Assembly (NCBI GenBank): GCA_964370965.1 | Contig: CAYJLW010000081.1 | Span: 1 to 19,182, forward strand | DNA from: CAYJLW01 sp964370965 | GTDB lineage: Bacteria; Actinomycetota; Acidimicrobiia; UBA2766 | Direction of reading: 5' to 3' | DNA: 19,182 nucleotides | In this document: positions 1-7,716 of the stretch, piece after piece | How the letters are laid out: each line of letters opens with the position of its first letter | Position numbering within the stretch: position 1 is the stretch's first letter | Notes under the pieces: generated by a model | What the model was told of the DNA's origin: nothing | The model's input: only the letters and a program-made list of their open reading frames with translations | The model's database searches: none | Translations under genes and position numbers: made by a program

Positions 1-60
1 CCCCCCGATGGGGGGGGGTCATTGTCAAATCTTTTGTGACGCGTGGCGCGCCCACTTCGG
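1..60. other. Window/contig edge with C/G homopolymers and a short AT-rich patch
   Basis: The first 18 bases are six Cs, GAT, then nine Gs, which is nearly self-complementary and low in complexity. This resembles the G-run found beside the assembly gap near 10.5 kb, so it may be a contig-end artefact. Bases 19-40 are unusually AT-rich for this genome. I see no gene here; the open frames crossing it are antisense shadows of hemY. Confidence 0.4.
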
Positions 61-114
61 TGGGAGGACCCGGTCCCGTGGGAGGACCCGGTCCCGTGGG
101 AGGACCCGGTGCCG
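61..114. repeat. Three tandem copies of an 18-bp repeat just downstream of hemY
   Basis: The unit tgggaggacccggtcccg occurs at 61-78, 79-96 and 97-114. The third copy differs at one base. Each unit contains the interrupted palindrome ggacc-c-ggtcc, so each copy could form a small hairpin in DNA or in the 3' end of the hem operon transcript. The array ends 10 bp from the hemY stop codon. It could be a small intergenic repeat, a transcript-end structure or a site of assembly slippage; sequence alone does not decide. Confidence 0.8.
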
Positions 115-124
115 ACCCACGCTC

Positions 125-1462
125 CTAGCCGCCCGCTCCACCCCGGGCCAGGGCGACGGCGTCTGCCACGACGCCGCTCACGCCCACGCCCCGGTAGGCC
201 CAGCCCGTGACGTCGAGGCCGGGGTGTCCGGCGAGGCGGTCGGTGACGGCTGCCATGGTGCCGGCATGGCCGACGTCGTACTGCGGGATGCCCGGGGTCT
301 GGCGGACCACGTGCGTGAAGACCGGTGTGCCCGTGCCGAGGACTCGGTCGAGATCGGAGACCGCCGTCTCCAGGAGGGCGGCGTCGTCGGCGTCGAGGAG
401 GTCAGGGCGTGTGGCCCCGCCCATGATCACCCGGAGGAGGTGATGGCCGTCGGGCGCCCGGCCCGGGAAGACCACCGAGTCCATGACGGCGCCCAAGATG
501 CCGAGGCCGGACGAGGGGTGGGCGAGGAACCCGAAGCCCTCCGTGGCGCCGAGGGCGGTGGCCGGGTAGCCCAGGTGCGCGACGGCCACGGGTGCCCGCT
601 GCACACTCCGCAGGAGGCCGGCGAGCTCTGCGTCGAGGTCGTCGACGACCGCGGCAGCCGCGGCGGGTGGGCAGCAGAGGACGAGGTGGCGTGCCGTGAG
701 GTCACCGACTCTCCAGCCGCCCTCCGTCCGGGAGATCCCCTCCGGCGTGGAACCGAGGTGGACGGCGTCGCCCAGGACCGCGGAGAGGCGTCGGGGCAGG
801 GACTCCATGCCGTCGCGGAAGCTGTGCAGGGCGGGGCGGGGAGCGCCGGACTTGCGGGCCCCGCGCATGCGCCGGATCCCTCCCCGCAGGACGCCCCCGG
901 CGGCCTCCAGCTCCCGCAGGAGGGGGAAGGCGGCGTCCAGGGACAGACGGGTGGCGTCTCCGGCAAAGATCCCCGACACGACCGGCTGCGCGAGGCGGTC
1001 GGCGGCCTCGGCTCCGAAGCGGCGGGAGAGGAACGCCGCCACGGACTCCTCCCCTCCGGGAGGGCGCCGGGCGAAGGGCTCGCAGAGCGCCCGGAGCTTG
1101 CCCCGGGCGCTCAGGATCGGGGTCTTCACCGCCGTCGGGGGACTGGAAGGGAGCTCGAGGAGGCCGTCGTCGCCGTAGTAGATCCAGCGCCGGCGTCCGC
1201 GCTCCTGCGCCGTCACGAGGTCTGTGGAAGCGCCGCTCGTGGCGATCAGGGTGGAGAGGCCCGGGGCGGGGAGGATCACCGTGGCGGCGGCGGACTCGCA
1301 GAGCCAGCCGTCCAGCTTCTGGGAACGGAGGTGGCCCCCGACGCGGTCGGTGGGCTCCAGGACGGCGACGGGGCCGCGCTCGACGGCCTCGGTGGCGAAG
1401 GCGAGACCGGCGAGGCCGCCGCCCAAGGCCACGGCGTAGAGGTCGGGGCTGTCAGCGCCCAC
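125..1462 (-). CDS. hemY: Protoporphyrinogen/coproporphyrinogen oxidase (HemY/HemG, CgoX type)
   Basis: FAD-dependent enzyme that aromatises a porphyrinogen to a porphyrin. In Gram-positive bacteria, including actinobacteria, this enzyme usually acts on coproporphyrinogen III (CgoX) in the coproporphyrin-dependent heme pathway. The N-terminus has the dinucleotide-binding stretch LGGGLAGLAF followed by a family-like RVGGHLRS. The middle has GIFAGDATRLSLDAAFPLL. The C-terminus has GIPQYDVGH and AYRGVGVSGVV, as in other HemY proteins. About 445 aa, normal length. I chose GTG at 1462, with a GAGGTGG stretch upstream; a TTG at 1480 would add six residues. Either start overlaps the end of hemE, implying coupling. 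It is the last hem gene before the repeat at 61-114. Substrate preference cannot be read from the sequence. Confidence 0.93.
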   Translation of the reverse strand: MGADSPDLYAVALGGGLAGLAFATEAVERGPVAVLEPTDRVGGHLRSQKLDGWLCESAAATVILPAPGLSTLIATSGASTDLVTAQERGRRRWIYYGDDGLLELPSSPPTAVKTPILSARGKLRALCEPFARRPPGGEESVAAFLSRRFGAEAADRLAQPVVSGIFAGDATRLSLDAAFPLLRELEAAGGVLRGGIRRMRGARKSGAPRPALHSFRDGMESLPRRLSAVLGDAVHLGSTPEGISRTEGGWRVGDLTARHLVLCCPPAAAAAVVDDLDAELAGLLRSVQRAPVAVAHLGYPATALGATEGFGFLAHPSSGLGILGAVMDSVVFPGRAPDGHHLLRVIMGGATRPDLLDADDAALLETAVSDLDRVLGTGTPVFTHVVRQTPGIPQYDVGHAGTMAAVTDRLAGHPGLDVTGWAYRGVGVSGVVADAVALARGGAGG

Positions 1463-2450
1463 GGCGCACCACCTCGTCAACGAACGCGGCCACGGCCTCC
1501 ACGGGCGTGCCGGGGAGGAGGCCGTGGCCGACGTTGACGATGAGGCCGGGCGCGCTCCCGGCGTCGGCGAGGAGCGCGTCCACCGCTCCGCGGGCGGCGT
1601 CGGGGCCGGCGAAGAGGACGGCGGGGTCGACGTTGCCCTGCACGGCCCGTTCCCCCAGGAGGACGCGGGCCGCCGAGACGGGGAGGCGCCAGTCGATGCC
1701 GACGACGTCGACCGCCAGATTCCCGGCGAGGGCGAGGAGATGCGGGCCTCCGGGCGCGAAGTAGGTGACCGGCCCCGGAGCGGCGAGCCGGTCGAGGAGG
1801 CGTTCCAAGGCCGGGACCACGACGTCGGCGAAGACCCCGGTCGAGGCGATCCCCGCCCAGGAGTCGAAGATCTGCACGGCGTCGGCCCCAGCGGCGAACT
1901 GGGCGCCGAGGTAGTCGGCCATGGCGTCCGCGAGGCGGTCGAGGAGCCTCCGGAGTCCGGTCGGGTCGGCGGCGGCGGCGGTACGGATGGTGCGGAAGTC
2001 CCGGCCGGCGCCCCCCTCGAGGAGGTAGGCGGCGAGGGTGAAGGGGCCTCCGCAGAAGCCGACCAGGGCGCGGTCGGGGGCGAGGGCCTTGCGGACGAGA
2101 CGGAGGGTTTCGAGGACGAACGGGACTCCGGTGGCGGGTTCCAGGGGGGAGAGCTCGGACGCGTCGCGAAGGGGTCTGGCGAGCACGGGCCCGGGGTCGA
2201 AGGTGACGTCGACCCCCATCGCCTCGAGCGGCGTCATGATGTCCTTGAAGACGATGGCGGCGTCCAGGGGGAAGCGCACCATGGGCTGCAGGGTGATCTC
2301 GGCGGCGACGTCAGGACGCCGGATCGCCTCCTGGAACCCCACCCGGGAGCGCACCTTCCGGTACTCGGGGAGGTAGCGGCCCGCCTGGCGCATGAGCCAG
2401 ACCGGCGGCCGGTCCACGGGACGGCGGGCGGCAGCGTCGAGGTATCTCAC
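1452..2450 (-). CDS. hemE: Uroporphyrinogen decarboxylase
   Basis: Decarboxylates the four acetate side chains of uroporphyrinogen III to give coproporphyrinogen III in the cytoplasm. The N-terminal signature RQAGRYLPEYR (residues about 21-31) lines the active site. It is followed by FPLDAAIVFKDI, which holds the expected catalytic Asp, then GFCGGPFTLAAYLLEGG and FDSWAG. I chose the GTG at 2450 because AGGA sits at good spacing before it and the protein then begins RYLDAAARRPVDRPPVW, matching the usual HemE N-terminus; length 332 aa. An in-frame GTG at 2522 would add 24 residues of unlikely composition and overlap hemL by 38 bp. With the chosen start, 34 bp separate it from hemL, the only real gap in the operon. 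Its 3' end overlaps hemY. Confidence 0.94.
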   Translation of the reverse strand: MRYLDAAARRPVDRPPVWLMRQAGRYLPEYRKVRSRVGFQEAIRRPDVAAEITLQPMVRFPLDAAIVFKDIMTPLEAMGVDVTFDPGPVLARPLRDASELSPLEPATGVPFVLETLRLVRKALAPDRALVGFCGGPFTLAAYLLEGGAGRDFRTIRTAAAADPTGLRRLLDRLADAMADYLGAQFAAGADAVQIFDSWAGIASTGVFADVVVPALERLLDRLAAPGPVTYFAPGGPHLLALAGNLAVDVVGIDWRLPVSAARVLLGERAVQGNVDPAVLFAGPDAARGAVDALLADAGSAPGLIVNVGHGLLPGTPVEAVAAFVDEVVRRGR

Positions 2451-2484
2451 GGCGTCCTCATGTGAGGGTCTGCAGGGGCGGTTC

Positions 2485-3771
2485 TCACGGCAGGGCCCGA
2501 TCGAGGGCGGTGGTGAGGACACGTCCGGTCTCGGCCACCGCCTCGGCGTCGTGGGCGTCGTTCGTGAATGCCGCCTCGAACGCCGAGGGGGGCAGGAGGA
2601 CGCCCCCCTCGAAGGCGTAGCGGAAGAAGCGGCTGAAGGCGTCGGTGTCCGTGGCGAGGGCGTCGTCGTAGTCCTCGACGGGATGCGCGGAAAAGAACAC
2701 GGTCCACATCGACCCCACGCGCTGGAAGGTGACGTCGGCGTCGAGGGCCCGGACGGCGTCGCACACGGCGACCTCGATTGCCGCCGAGGCGGCCTCGATG
2801 CGGTCGTACACGTCCGGGTCGGACTCGATGCGCCCCAGGACGGCGAGGCCGGCGGCGACGGCGAGAGGGTTTCCCGAGAGCGTGCCCGCCTGGTAGACGG
2901 GCCCGGCGGGAGCGATCATCTCCATGAGGTCGCGACGGCCGCCGTAGGCCGCGGCGGGGAGGCCATGGCCGATGACCTTCCCGAAAGTGGTGAGGTCGGC
3001 CACGACCCCGTAGCGGCCCTGCGCGCCCGCAGGGCCGACACGGAACCCGGTCATGACCTCGTCGAAGACGAGAAGGGCGCCGTGCTCGTCGCAGAGGTCT
3101 CGGAGGCCGGCGAGGAACCCGGGGGCAGGCGGGACGCAGCCCATGTTCCCTGCCACGGGCTCGACCACGACCGCGGCACAGGGGCGCGACTCGAGGGCGG
3201 CCGCCACGGAGTTGAGGTCGTTGTAGCGGGCGAGGAGCGTGGCCTCGACGTGTGCGGCCGGCACGCCGGGGGAATTGGGGGTGCCGAAGGTCGTGGCGCC
3301 GGAACCGGCGGCGACGAGGAACTCGTCGGCGTGGCCGTGGTAGCAGCCGGCGAACTTCACGAACGCCTCCCGGCCGGTGGCGGCCCGGGCCAGTCGGAGG
3401 GCGCTCATCGTCGCCTCGGTTCCGCTGGACACCCAGCGCACCATGCCCACCGAGGGCACGAGCCGGCAGAGCATCTCTGCGAGCGTGACCTCGGCCTCGG
3501 TGGGGAGCCCGAAGCTCGTGCCCCGGGCGGCGGCCTCGGCAACGGCGGCGACGACGTCGGGGTGGGCGTGGCCGAAGAGGAGCGCCCCCCAGGAGGACAG
3601 GTAGTCGATCCATTCCCTGCCCTGGCCGTCGCGCACCCGGCAGCCCGCCGCGGACGCGATGAACGGGGCGTCGCCCCCGACGGCGCCGAATGCCCGCACG
3701 GGCGAGTTCACCCCGCCGGGGAGCACGCCACGGGCGCGTTCCCAGGCGTTCGCGGAAGGCGTCCCGCTCAT
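2485..3771 (-). CDS. hemL: Glutamate-1-semialdehyde 2,1-aminomutase
   Basis: PLP-dependent enzyme that converts glutamate-1-semialdehyde to 5-aminolevulinate, the second step of the C5 route started by HemA. The 428-aa protein has normal length. It has PGGVNSPVRAF near the N-terminus, SSGTEATMSALRLAR around 115-129, CYHGHAD around 143-149, FDEVMTGFR around 236-244, and the Schiff-base lysine in TTFGKVIGHG at residue 265, the position known for the E. coli enzyme. The ATG shares an ATGA overlap with the hemB stop, so translation is probably coupled. Finding hemL in the same operon as hemA, and no 5-aminolevulinate synthase, indicates that ALA is made only from glutamyl-tRNA here. Confidence 0.96.
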   Translation of the reverse strand: MSGTPSANAWERARGVLPGGVNSPVRAFGAVGGDAPFIASAAGCRVRDGQGREWIDYLSSWGALLFGHAHPDVVAAVAEAAARGTSFGLPTEAEVTLAEMLCRLVPSVGMVRWVSSGTEATMSALRLARAATGREAFVKFAGCYHGHADEFLVAAGSGATTFGTPNSPGVPAAHVEATLLARYNDLNSVAAALESRPCAAVVVEPVAGNMGCVPPAPGFLAGLRDLCDEHGALLVFDEVMTGFRVGPAGAQGRYGVVADLTTFGKVIGHGLPAAAYGGRRDLMEMIAPAGPVYQAGTLSGNPLAVAAGLAVLGRIESDPDVYDRIEAASAAIEVAVCDAVRALDADVTFQRVGSMWTVFFSAHPVEDYDDALATDTDAFSRFFRYAFEGGVLLPPSAFEAAFTNDAHDAEAVAETGRVLTTALDRALP

Positions 3772-4745
3772 CCGAGGGACTCTGCCAGGGGGCGGGCGAA
3801 GTAGGTGAGCACGATGCGCGCCCCGGCGCGCACGATGCCTGTGACGGACTCCGTCATCGCCCGGTCGCGGTCGAGCCAGCCCCGCTCCGCCGCGGCAAGG
3901 ATCATGGCGTACTCACCCGACACCTGGTAGGCGGCCACAGGGACGTCGAAGCGGTCGGCGACCGCGTGGACTACGTCGAGATACGGACCGGCGGGCTTCA
4001 CCATCACGACGTCGGCGCCCTCTTCGACGTCCAGGGCGACTTCACGGAGGGCCTCCCGGGCGTTCGCCGGGTCCATCTGGTACGCCCTGCGGTCGCCCGA
4101 GGCGGGTGCGGACCCGGCGGCGTCGCGGAACGGGCCGTAGAACGCCGACGCGTACTTCGCCGCGTAGCTCACGACCACGACCCCGTTGTGGCCGGCGCCG
4201 TCGAGACCGCGCCGGACGGCGCCCACCCGACCGTCCATCATGTCCGACGGGGCGACGACGTCCGCCCCCGCATCGGCGTAGGCCACCGCGGCGGCCGCGA
4301 GGTGGGGGAGGGTGGCGTCGTTGTCGACTTCGCCGGTCTCCGGGTGGATCACCCCGCAGTGGCCGTGGTCGGTGTACTCGCAGAGGCACACGTCCGCCCA
4401 CACCGTGAGGTGGGGGGCGGCCTCCTTGATCGCGGTGATCGTGGCACACACCGGCCCCGCCGGGTCCCGTGCCGGCGTGCCTGTGGCGTCCCTGGTCTCG
4501 GGGAGGCCGAAGAGGATGACGCCGCCCACACCGGCGGCGGCGAGCGCCCGGGCCTCCGCGGCGGCGGCGTCCGGGGAGAGGTGGTACTGCCCCGGGAGGC
4601 TGGGGATCTCCGTACGCACTCCCCGGCCCGGTACGCAGAACAGCGGAGCGACCAGGCACTCCGGGCGCACGCGCGTCTCGGCGACGGCGGCGCGCAGGCC
4701 GGGCGTCCGCCGGAGGCGCCGCAGCCGTGTGACCGGGTAGCTCAC
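3768..4745 (-). CDS. hemB: Porphobilinogen synthase (delta-aminolevulinate dehydratase)
   Basis: Condenses two 5-aminolevulinate molecules to porphobilinogen. The 325-aa length matches the family. The active-site zinc cysteines are present as DVCLCEYTDHGHCG (C120, C122, C130 by my count), so a zinc-dependent enzyme is expected, unlike the Asp-rich magnesium types. The two catalytic lysines sit in SYAAKYASAFYGPFRDAAGS (about K197) and VMVKPAGPYLD (about K250). I chose the GTG at 4745, preceded by GGGGAGGG and overlapping the hemD stop by 4 bp (GTGA). The frame stays open far upstream as an out-of-frame shadow of hemD and hemC, which should not be read as an N-terminal extension. Confidence 0.96.
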   Translation of the reverse strand: MSYPVTRLRRLRRTPGLRAAVAETRVRPECLVAPLFCVPGRGVRTEIPSLPGQYHLSPDAAAAEARALAAAGVGGVILFGLPETRDATGTPARDPAGPVCATITAIKEAAPHLTVWADVCLCEYTDHGHCGVIHPETGEVDNDATLPHLAAAAVAYADAGADVVAPSDMMDGRVGAVRRGLDGAGHNGVVVVSYAAKYASAFYGPFRDAAGSAPASGDRRAYQMDPANAREALREVALDVEEGADVVMVKPAGPYLDVVHAVADRFDVPVAAYQVSGEYAMILAAAERGWLDRDRAMTESVTGIVRAGARIVLTYFARPLAESLG

Positions 4746-5458
4746 GGACCCTCCCCGACGCATTCCCGGAGGGTGCCGGCGAGAGCGGCGGCCAGGGACT
4801 CGAAGGACGGCTCCGCGGCCACGACGTCGGGCGCGCGGAGCTCCGCGGCCACGGCCGTCGAGGTCGTGGGGCCGATGGTGGCCAGCAGGACGTCGTCCGC
4901 CCACTCCGTGCCGCAGAGCGCCACCATCTCCTTGACGGCGGACGGGCTCGCGAAGGTCACGGCCGCGGGCCGGCGGGCGAGGGCGGTGCGGACGGCGCCC
5001 GCGTCGCCGGACCCGACACGGTACGCGACCGGGTCCTCCACGTCGATGCCGAAGCTGCGGAGGCGCTCGGCGAAAGCACGGTCCGCCCGCGCCGAGCGGG
5101 GGTACAGGAGGCGGGTGCCGGGGCCCAGCTCGGCGGCGAGGAGCTCGGCGAGCTGGCCGCTGCCACCCTCGCCGACGACCGCCGGCGTGATCCCGCGCTC
5201 CTCGAGTGCCCTCGCCGTGGCTCCACCCACGGCGGCGTGGTGTGTGGCCGGAGAGGGGGCGGGGCGGACGACCTCGACAGCCGCGGCGCTCGTCCAGGCC
5301 ACCCAGGGGAAGCCGTCCAGGGCGTCGGGGCCGGGCGCTTCCGGGGCGACGTCGAGGGAGAACGTGGGGGCGGTGAGAGGCTCCAGGCCGGCAGCGCGCA
5401 GGGCGGCGTGCAGGGGGCCGTCGGGGCCCTCGGGGCGGGTGACGACGACGAGTGTCAC
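4742..5458 (-). CDS. hemD: Uroporphyrinogen-III synthase
   Basis: Cyclises hydroxymethylbilane with inversion of ring D to uroporphyrinogen III. The family is poorly conserved. Here it is recognised by 238-aa length, position between hemC and hemB, and characteristic stretches: an N-terminal VVVTRPEG, WTSAAAVEVV in the first lobe, TFASPSAVKEMV and LLATIGPTTSTAVAAEL in the second. The two-lobe pattern is intact. The GTG start overlaps the hemC stop by 4 bp (GTGA). It stands alone and is not fused to a uroporphyrinogen methyltransferase, as it can be in other actinobacteria, so nothing here points to siroheme or cobalamin branching within the operon. Confidence 0.92.
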   Translation of the reverse strand: MTLVVVTRPEGPDGPLHAALRAAGLEPLTAPTFSLDVAPEAPGPDALDGFPWVAWTSAAAVEVVRPAPSPATHHAAVGGATARALEERGITPAVVGEGGSGQLAELLAAELGPGTRLLYPRSARADRAFAERLRSFGIDVEDPVAYRVGSGDAGAVRTALARRPAAVTFASPSAVKEMVALCGTEWADDVLLATIGPTTSTAVAAELRAPDVVAAEPSFESLAAALAGTLRECVGEGP

Positions 5459-6318
5459 GCCGGGAGCGCCTCGCGGGCGGCGGCGGTCCCGAGGGCCCGG
5501 GCGCGGGAGCGGTCGTCGGTGGCCTCACCTCGGCGGCCGTCGAGGAACCAACGCAGGCGGAGCACTCCGCCGTCGAGGAGAACGGCGTGGGCGGCGGCGG
5601 ACGTGCGGCAGCCGGCGCCGGTGGCACCCAACCAGGCCCGTTCCGCGGCGACGGCGTCGCCGGCGTCGGCGTCGTGGAGGGCGGCGACGAGCCCGGCTGT
5701 GCCCGCGTCGCCGGCGCGGCACTCCAGGGCGAGGGCTCCCTGGCCGGGGGCGGGAAGGAAGTCCAGCACCTCGCAGGCTTCGTCCTCGCGGCCGAGACGG
5801 CGGAGGCCGGCGAGGGCGAGGACGGCGGCTTCGTAGCTGCCGTCCCGGACCTTCGTGAGGCGGGTGTCGACGTTGCCGCGGATGTCCGCCACGTCGACGT
5901 CGGGCCGGACGGCGAGGATCTGCTGGGCTCGCCGAGGGCTGCCCGTGCCCACCCGGGCGCCCGGCCGGAGGGCGCCCAGGGTGGCGCCGGATCGCGAGAC
6001 GAGGGCGTCCCTCGGGTCCTCGCGGGAGGGCACGGCGGCGATCACGAGGCCGGGCGTCTCGGCCGTCGGGAGGTCCTTGAGGGAGTGCACGGCGAGGTCG
6101 GCGCGGCCGTCCAGGAGGGCGTCCTGGAGGGCCTTGGTGAAGGCCCCCACTTGGGGCAGGTCGGTGACGGGTGTGGCGGGGTCGGCGTCGCCGGCGGAGG
6201 TCACCTCCACCAGCGTCACGCCGAGACCGGGGTGGGCGGCGGCCAGGGCGCGGGCGACCCACGCTGTCTGGGCACGCGCGAGTGCCGAGCGGCGGGTGGC
6301 GATGCGCACCGGGGTCAC
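5455..6318 (-). CDS. hemC: Hydroxymethylbilane synthase (porphobilinogen deaminase)
   Basis: Polymerises four porphobilinogens into hydroxymethylbilane on a covalently bound dipyrromethane cofactor. The protein has VRIATRRSALARAQ at the start, VGAFTKALQDALLDGRADLAVHSLKDLP around 57-84 with the catalytic Asp in LKD, GTGSPRRAQQ near 125-133, and RGNVDTRL near 147-154. The cofactor-attachment cysteine is in GATGAGCRTS (about C237). Length 287 aa, slightly short but complete. The GTG at 6318 overlaps the hemA stop (GTGA). A GTG three codons downstream (6309) has a GGAG 8 nt before it and gives the more typical N-terminus MRIATR, so it may be the true start. Confidence 0.95.
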   Translation of the reverse strand: MTPVRIATRRSALARAQTAWVARALAAAHPGLGVTLVEVTSAGDADPATPVTDLPQVGAFTKALQDALLDGRADLAVHSLKDLPTAETPGLVIAAVPSREDPRDALVSRSGATLGALRPGARVGTGSPRRAQQILAVRPDVDVADIRGNVDTRLTKVRDGSYEAAVLALAGLRRLGREDEACEVLDFLPAPGQGALALECRAGDAGTAGLVAALHDADAGDAVAAERAWLGATGAGCRTSAAAHAVLLDGGVLRLRWFLDGRRGEATDDRSRARALGTAAAREALPA

Positions 6319-7523
6319 TCCAGGCCGAGGATGCTGCGGGCGGTCTCGCGCGTCATGAGCGCTTGCGGGTGGGAGGAGAGGTAGAGGAGGGGGTCGTGGA
6401 GGAGTCGGTTGGCGAGCGTGTGGGCGAGCTGCTCGATCGTCGCCCGGGTGTCCGGGTCGGTGTCGCCAAGGCGCCCCAGGGCGCGCTCGATCTCCTCGGC
6501 GGCGGCGCGCTCCGCCTTGCGGCGCAGGGCCCGGATGAGGGGGGCGAGCGCCGAGTTCGTCACCCGGGTGTGCGTCTCGACGGCTCTCAGCTCCACGAGG
6601 GAGGCGGCTTCCACGGTGACGGAGCGGTGGCGGTCGGTGGCGGCAAGGGCGTCGACTCCGACGTACTCCACGCCCGGGGTGGGCTCGTAGTGGACGTTGG
6701 CGGGCATGCCCACGTCGAGGAGCAGCAGGGGACCACCGGCTCGCCGCGCCGCCACGGCTGCGACGTCCTCGGGTTCGAGGAGCGGTTGGGCGGATGTGAC
6801 GGCGGTGACGGCGGCATCGACCTCGGCGAGGACACGCGCGAGACGGTCCAGGCCGACAGCCCCGGGGACGCGCTCGGGCCGGCGGGTGAGGCGCAGGACC
6901 TCCCAGGGTGTGGGGTCGAGGCGTTCGACCACGGCGTTGGCCATCTTCCCGGCGCCCACGACGGCGACCCGGCCGGGAGTGGCGCCGAGGAGGCGGTCGA
7001 CGGCGACGGCGGCGAGGCTCCCGTGGTCGGGCTCCGGGAGGAGGGCGCGGACTTCGCGCCCGGCCCGGATCGCGTCACGGAAGACCTGGTCGAGGGTGGA
7101 GCCCAGGGTGCCCGCCTCCCTGGCCGCCCGGTGGGCGCGCCGCACCTGGCCGAGCACCTCGGGTTCGCCCACGACGGGCGAGCAGAAGCCCGCCGCCACC
7201 CGGAAGACGTGCTCGACGGCGGCTCGGCCGTAGCGGCCCTCGGCGTGGTCGGGGAGGAAGTCGCAGTCGGCGAGCTTGCGTGTGACGTCGGCGAGGTCGT
7301 CGGCGTCGACGCCCACGCCGATGACCTCGTGGCGGAGGCAGGTTGAGATCACGGCGAGCTCGGGCACGAGGCCCTGGACGGTGGCCAGGGCCTCGGCGAG
7401 GCGGTCCTCGGGGATGGCGAGGCGAGCGCGGTCGTCCGCGGAGACGTGCGGATGGGCGAAGGAGAGGGATGCGACGATGGGTGCCGTGAGGTGGCGATCA
7501 GGCCGGATCTCCGTGGGTGGCAT
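6315..7523 (-). CDS. hemA: Glutamyl-tRNA reductase
   Basis: NADPH-dependent reductase that converts glutamyl-tRNA(Glu) to glutamate-1-semialdehyde, the first committed step of the C5 heme pathway. The catalytic cysteine is in STCLRHE (about C62); most family members have STCNRTE/STCNRVE there, so two neighbouring residues differ. The N-terminus reads LSFAHPHVSADDRARL where others have an H-x-T-A-P-like stretch. The rest is typical: VVGEPEVLGQVRRAHRAA, the Rossmann segment VAVVGAGKMANAVV, LLLLDVGMPANV, and a C-terminal helical dimerisation region. I chose ATG at 7523 (402 aa); the frame continues about 96 codons upstream but across a likely promoter and non-coding sequence. First gene of the seven-gene operon, divergent from mca. 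The upstream RBS is weak. Confidence 0.92.
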   Translation of the reverse strand: MPPTEIRPDRHLTAPIVASLSFAHPHVSADDRARLAIPEDRLAEALATVQGLVPELAVISTCLRHEVIGVGVDADDLADVTRKLADCDFLPDHAEGRYGRAAVEHVFRVAAGFCSPVVGEPEVLGQVRRAHRAAREAGTLGSTLDQVFRDAIRAGREVRALLPEPDHGSLAAVAVDRLLGATPGRVAVVGAGKMANAVVERLDPTPWEVLRLTRRPERVPGAVGLDRLARVLAEVDAAVTAVTSAQPLLEPEDVAAVAARRAGGPLLLLDVGMPANVHYEPTPGVEYVGVDALAATDRHRSVTVEAASLVELRAVETHTRVTNSALAPLIRALRRKAERAAAEEIERALGRLGDTDPDTRATIEQLAHTLANRLLHDPLLYLSSHPQALMTRETARSILGLE

Positions 7524-7586
7524 GCGTCTGCTGCCTGTCTCAGATGTCCGTGTAGGGCTGCGGTCGGGGGGAACCGCACGCCCGCG

Positions 7587-7616
7587 ATTGTAGGTGGGGT
7601 TCGCGTACCCACCCAA
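7587..7616 (-). promoter_or_regulatory. Predicted promoter of the hemACDBLEY operon
   Basis: On the minus strand, TACAAT (7592-7587) is a near-perfect -10 box and TTGGGT (7616-7611) is a plausible -35 box, with an 18-bp spacer. Transcription would begin near 7580, leaving a leader of about 57 nt before hemA. I found no clear regulator site or riboswitch-like fold in that leader by eye. Confidence 0.6.
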
Positions 7617-7704
7617 GACGGCAGCCGTCCGGCCGGCGCCCCGGGACTTCGTGAGCCCGGGCGCCGGAGGCGGCGGCGGGAACGGGGTCCCCTCGGACGC
7701 TGGG

Positions 7705-7710
7705 TACCCT
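7705..7710 (+). promoter_or_regulatory. Predicted leaderless -10 element of mca
   Basis: TACCCT followed by six bases (gcgggc) and then the mca ATG at 7717. A start site about 7 nt after the -10 box would fall on the A of the start codon, so the mRNA would be leaderless. There is no convincing -35 box and no Shine-Dalgarno sequence. Confidence 0.6.
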
Positions 7711-7716
7711 GCGGGC

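Noticed and set aside
8..3804. Long plus-strand open frames (8-1537, 1524-2465, 2392-3804)
   Set aside because: They lie antisense to hemY, hemE and hemL, whose families are clear. Their Gly/Arg/Glu-rich proteins are the usual shadow of GC-rich coding sequence.
4746..5627. Upstream extension of the hemB frame to a 619-aa protein, suggesting a fusion
   Set aside because: The extra sequence is Arg/Pro-rich nonsense antiparallel in frame to hemD and hemC. HemB is complete from the GTG at 4745 with a good ribosome-binding site.
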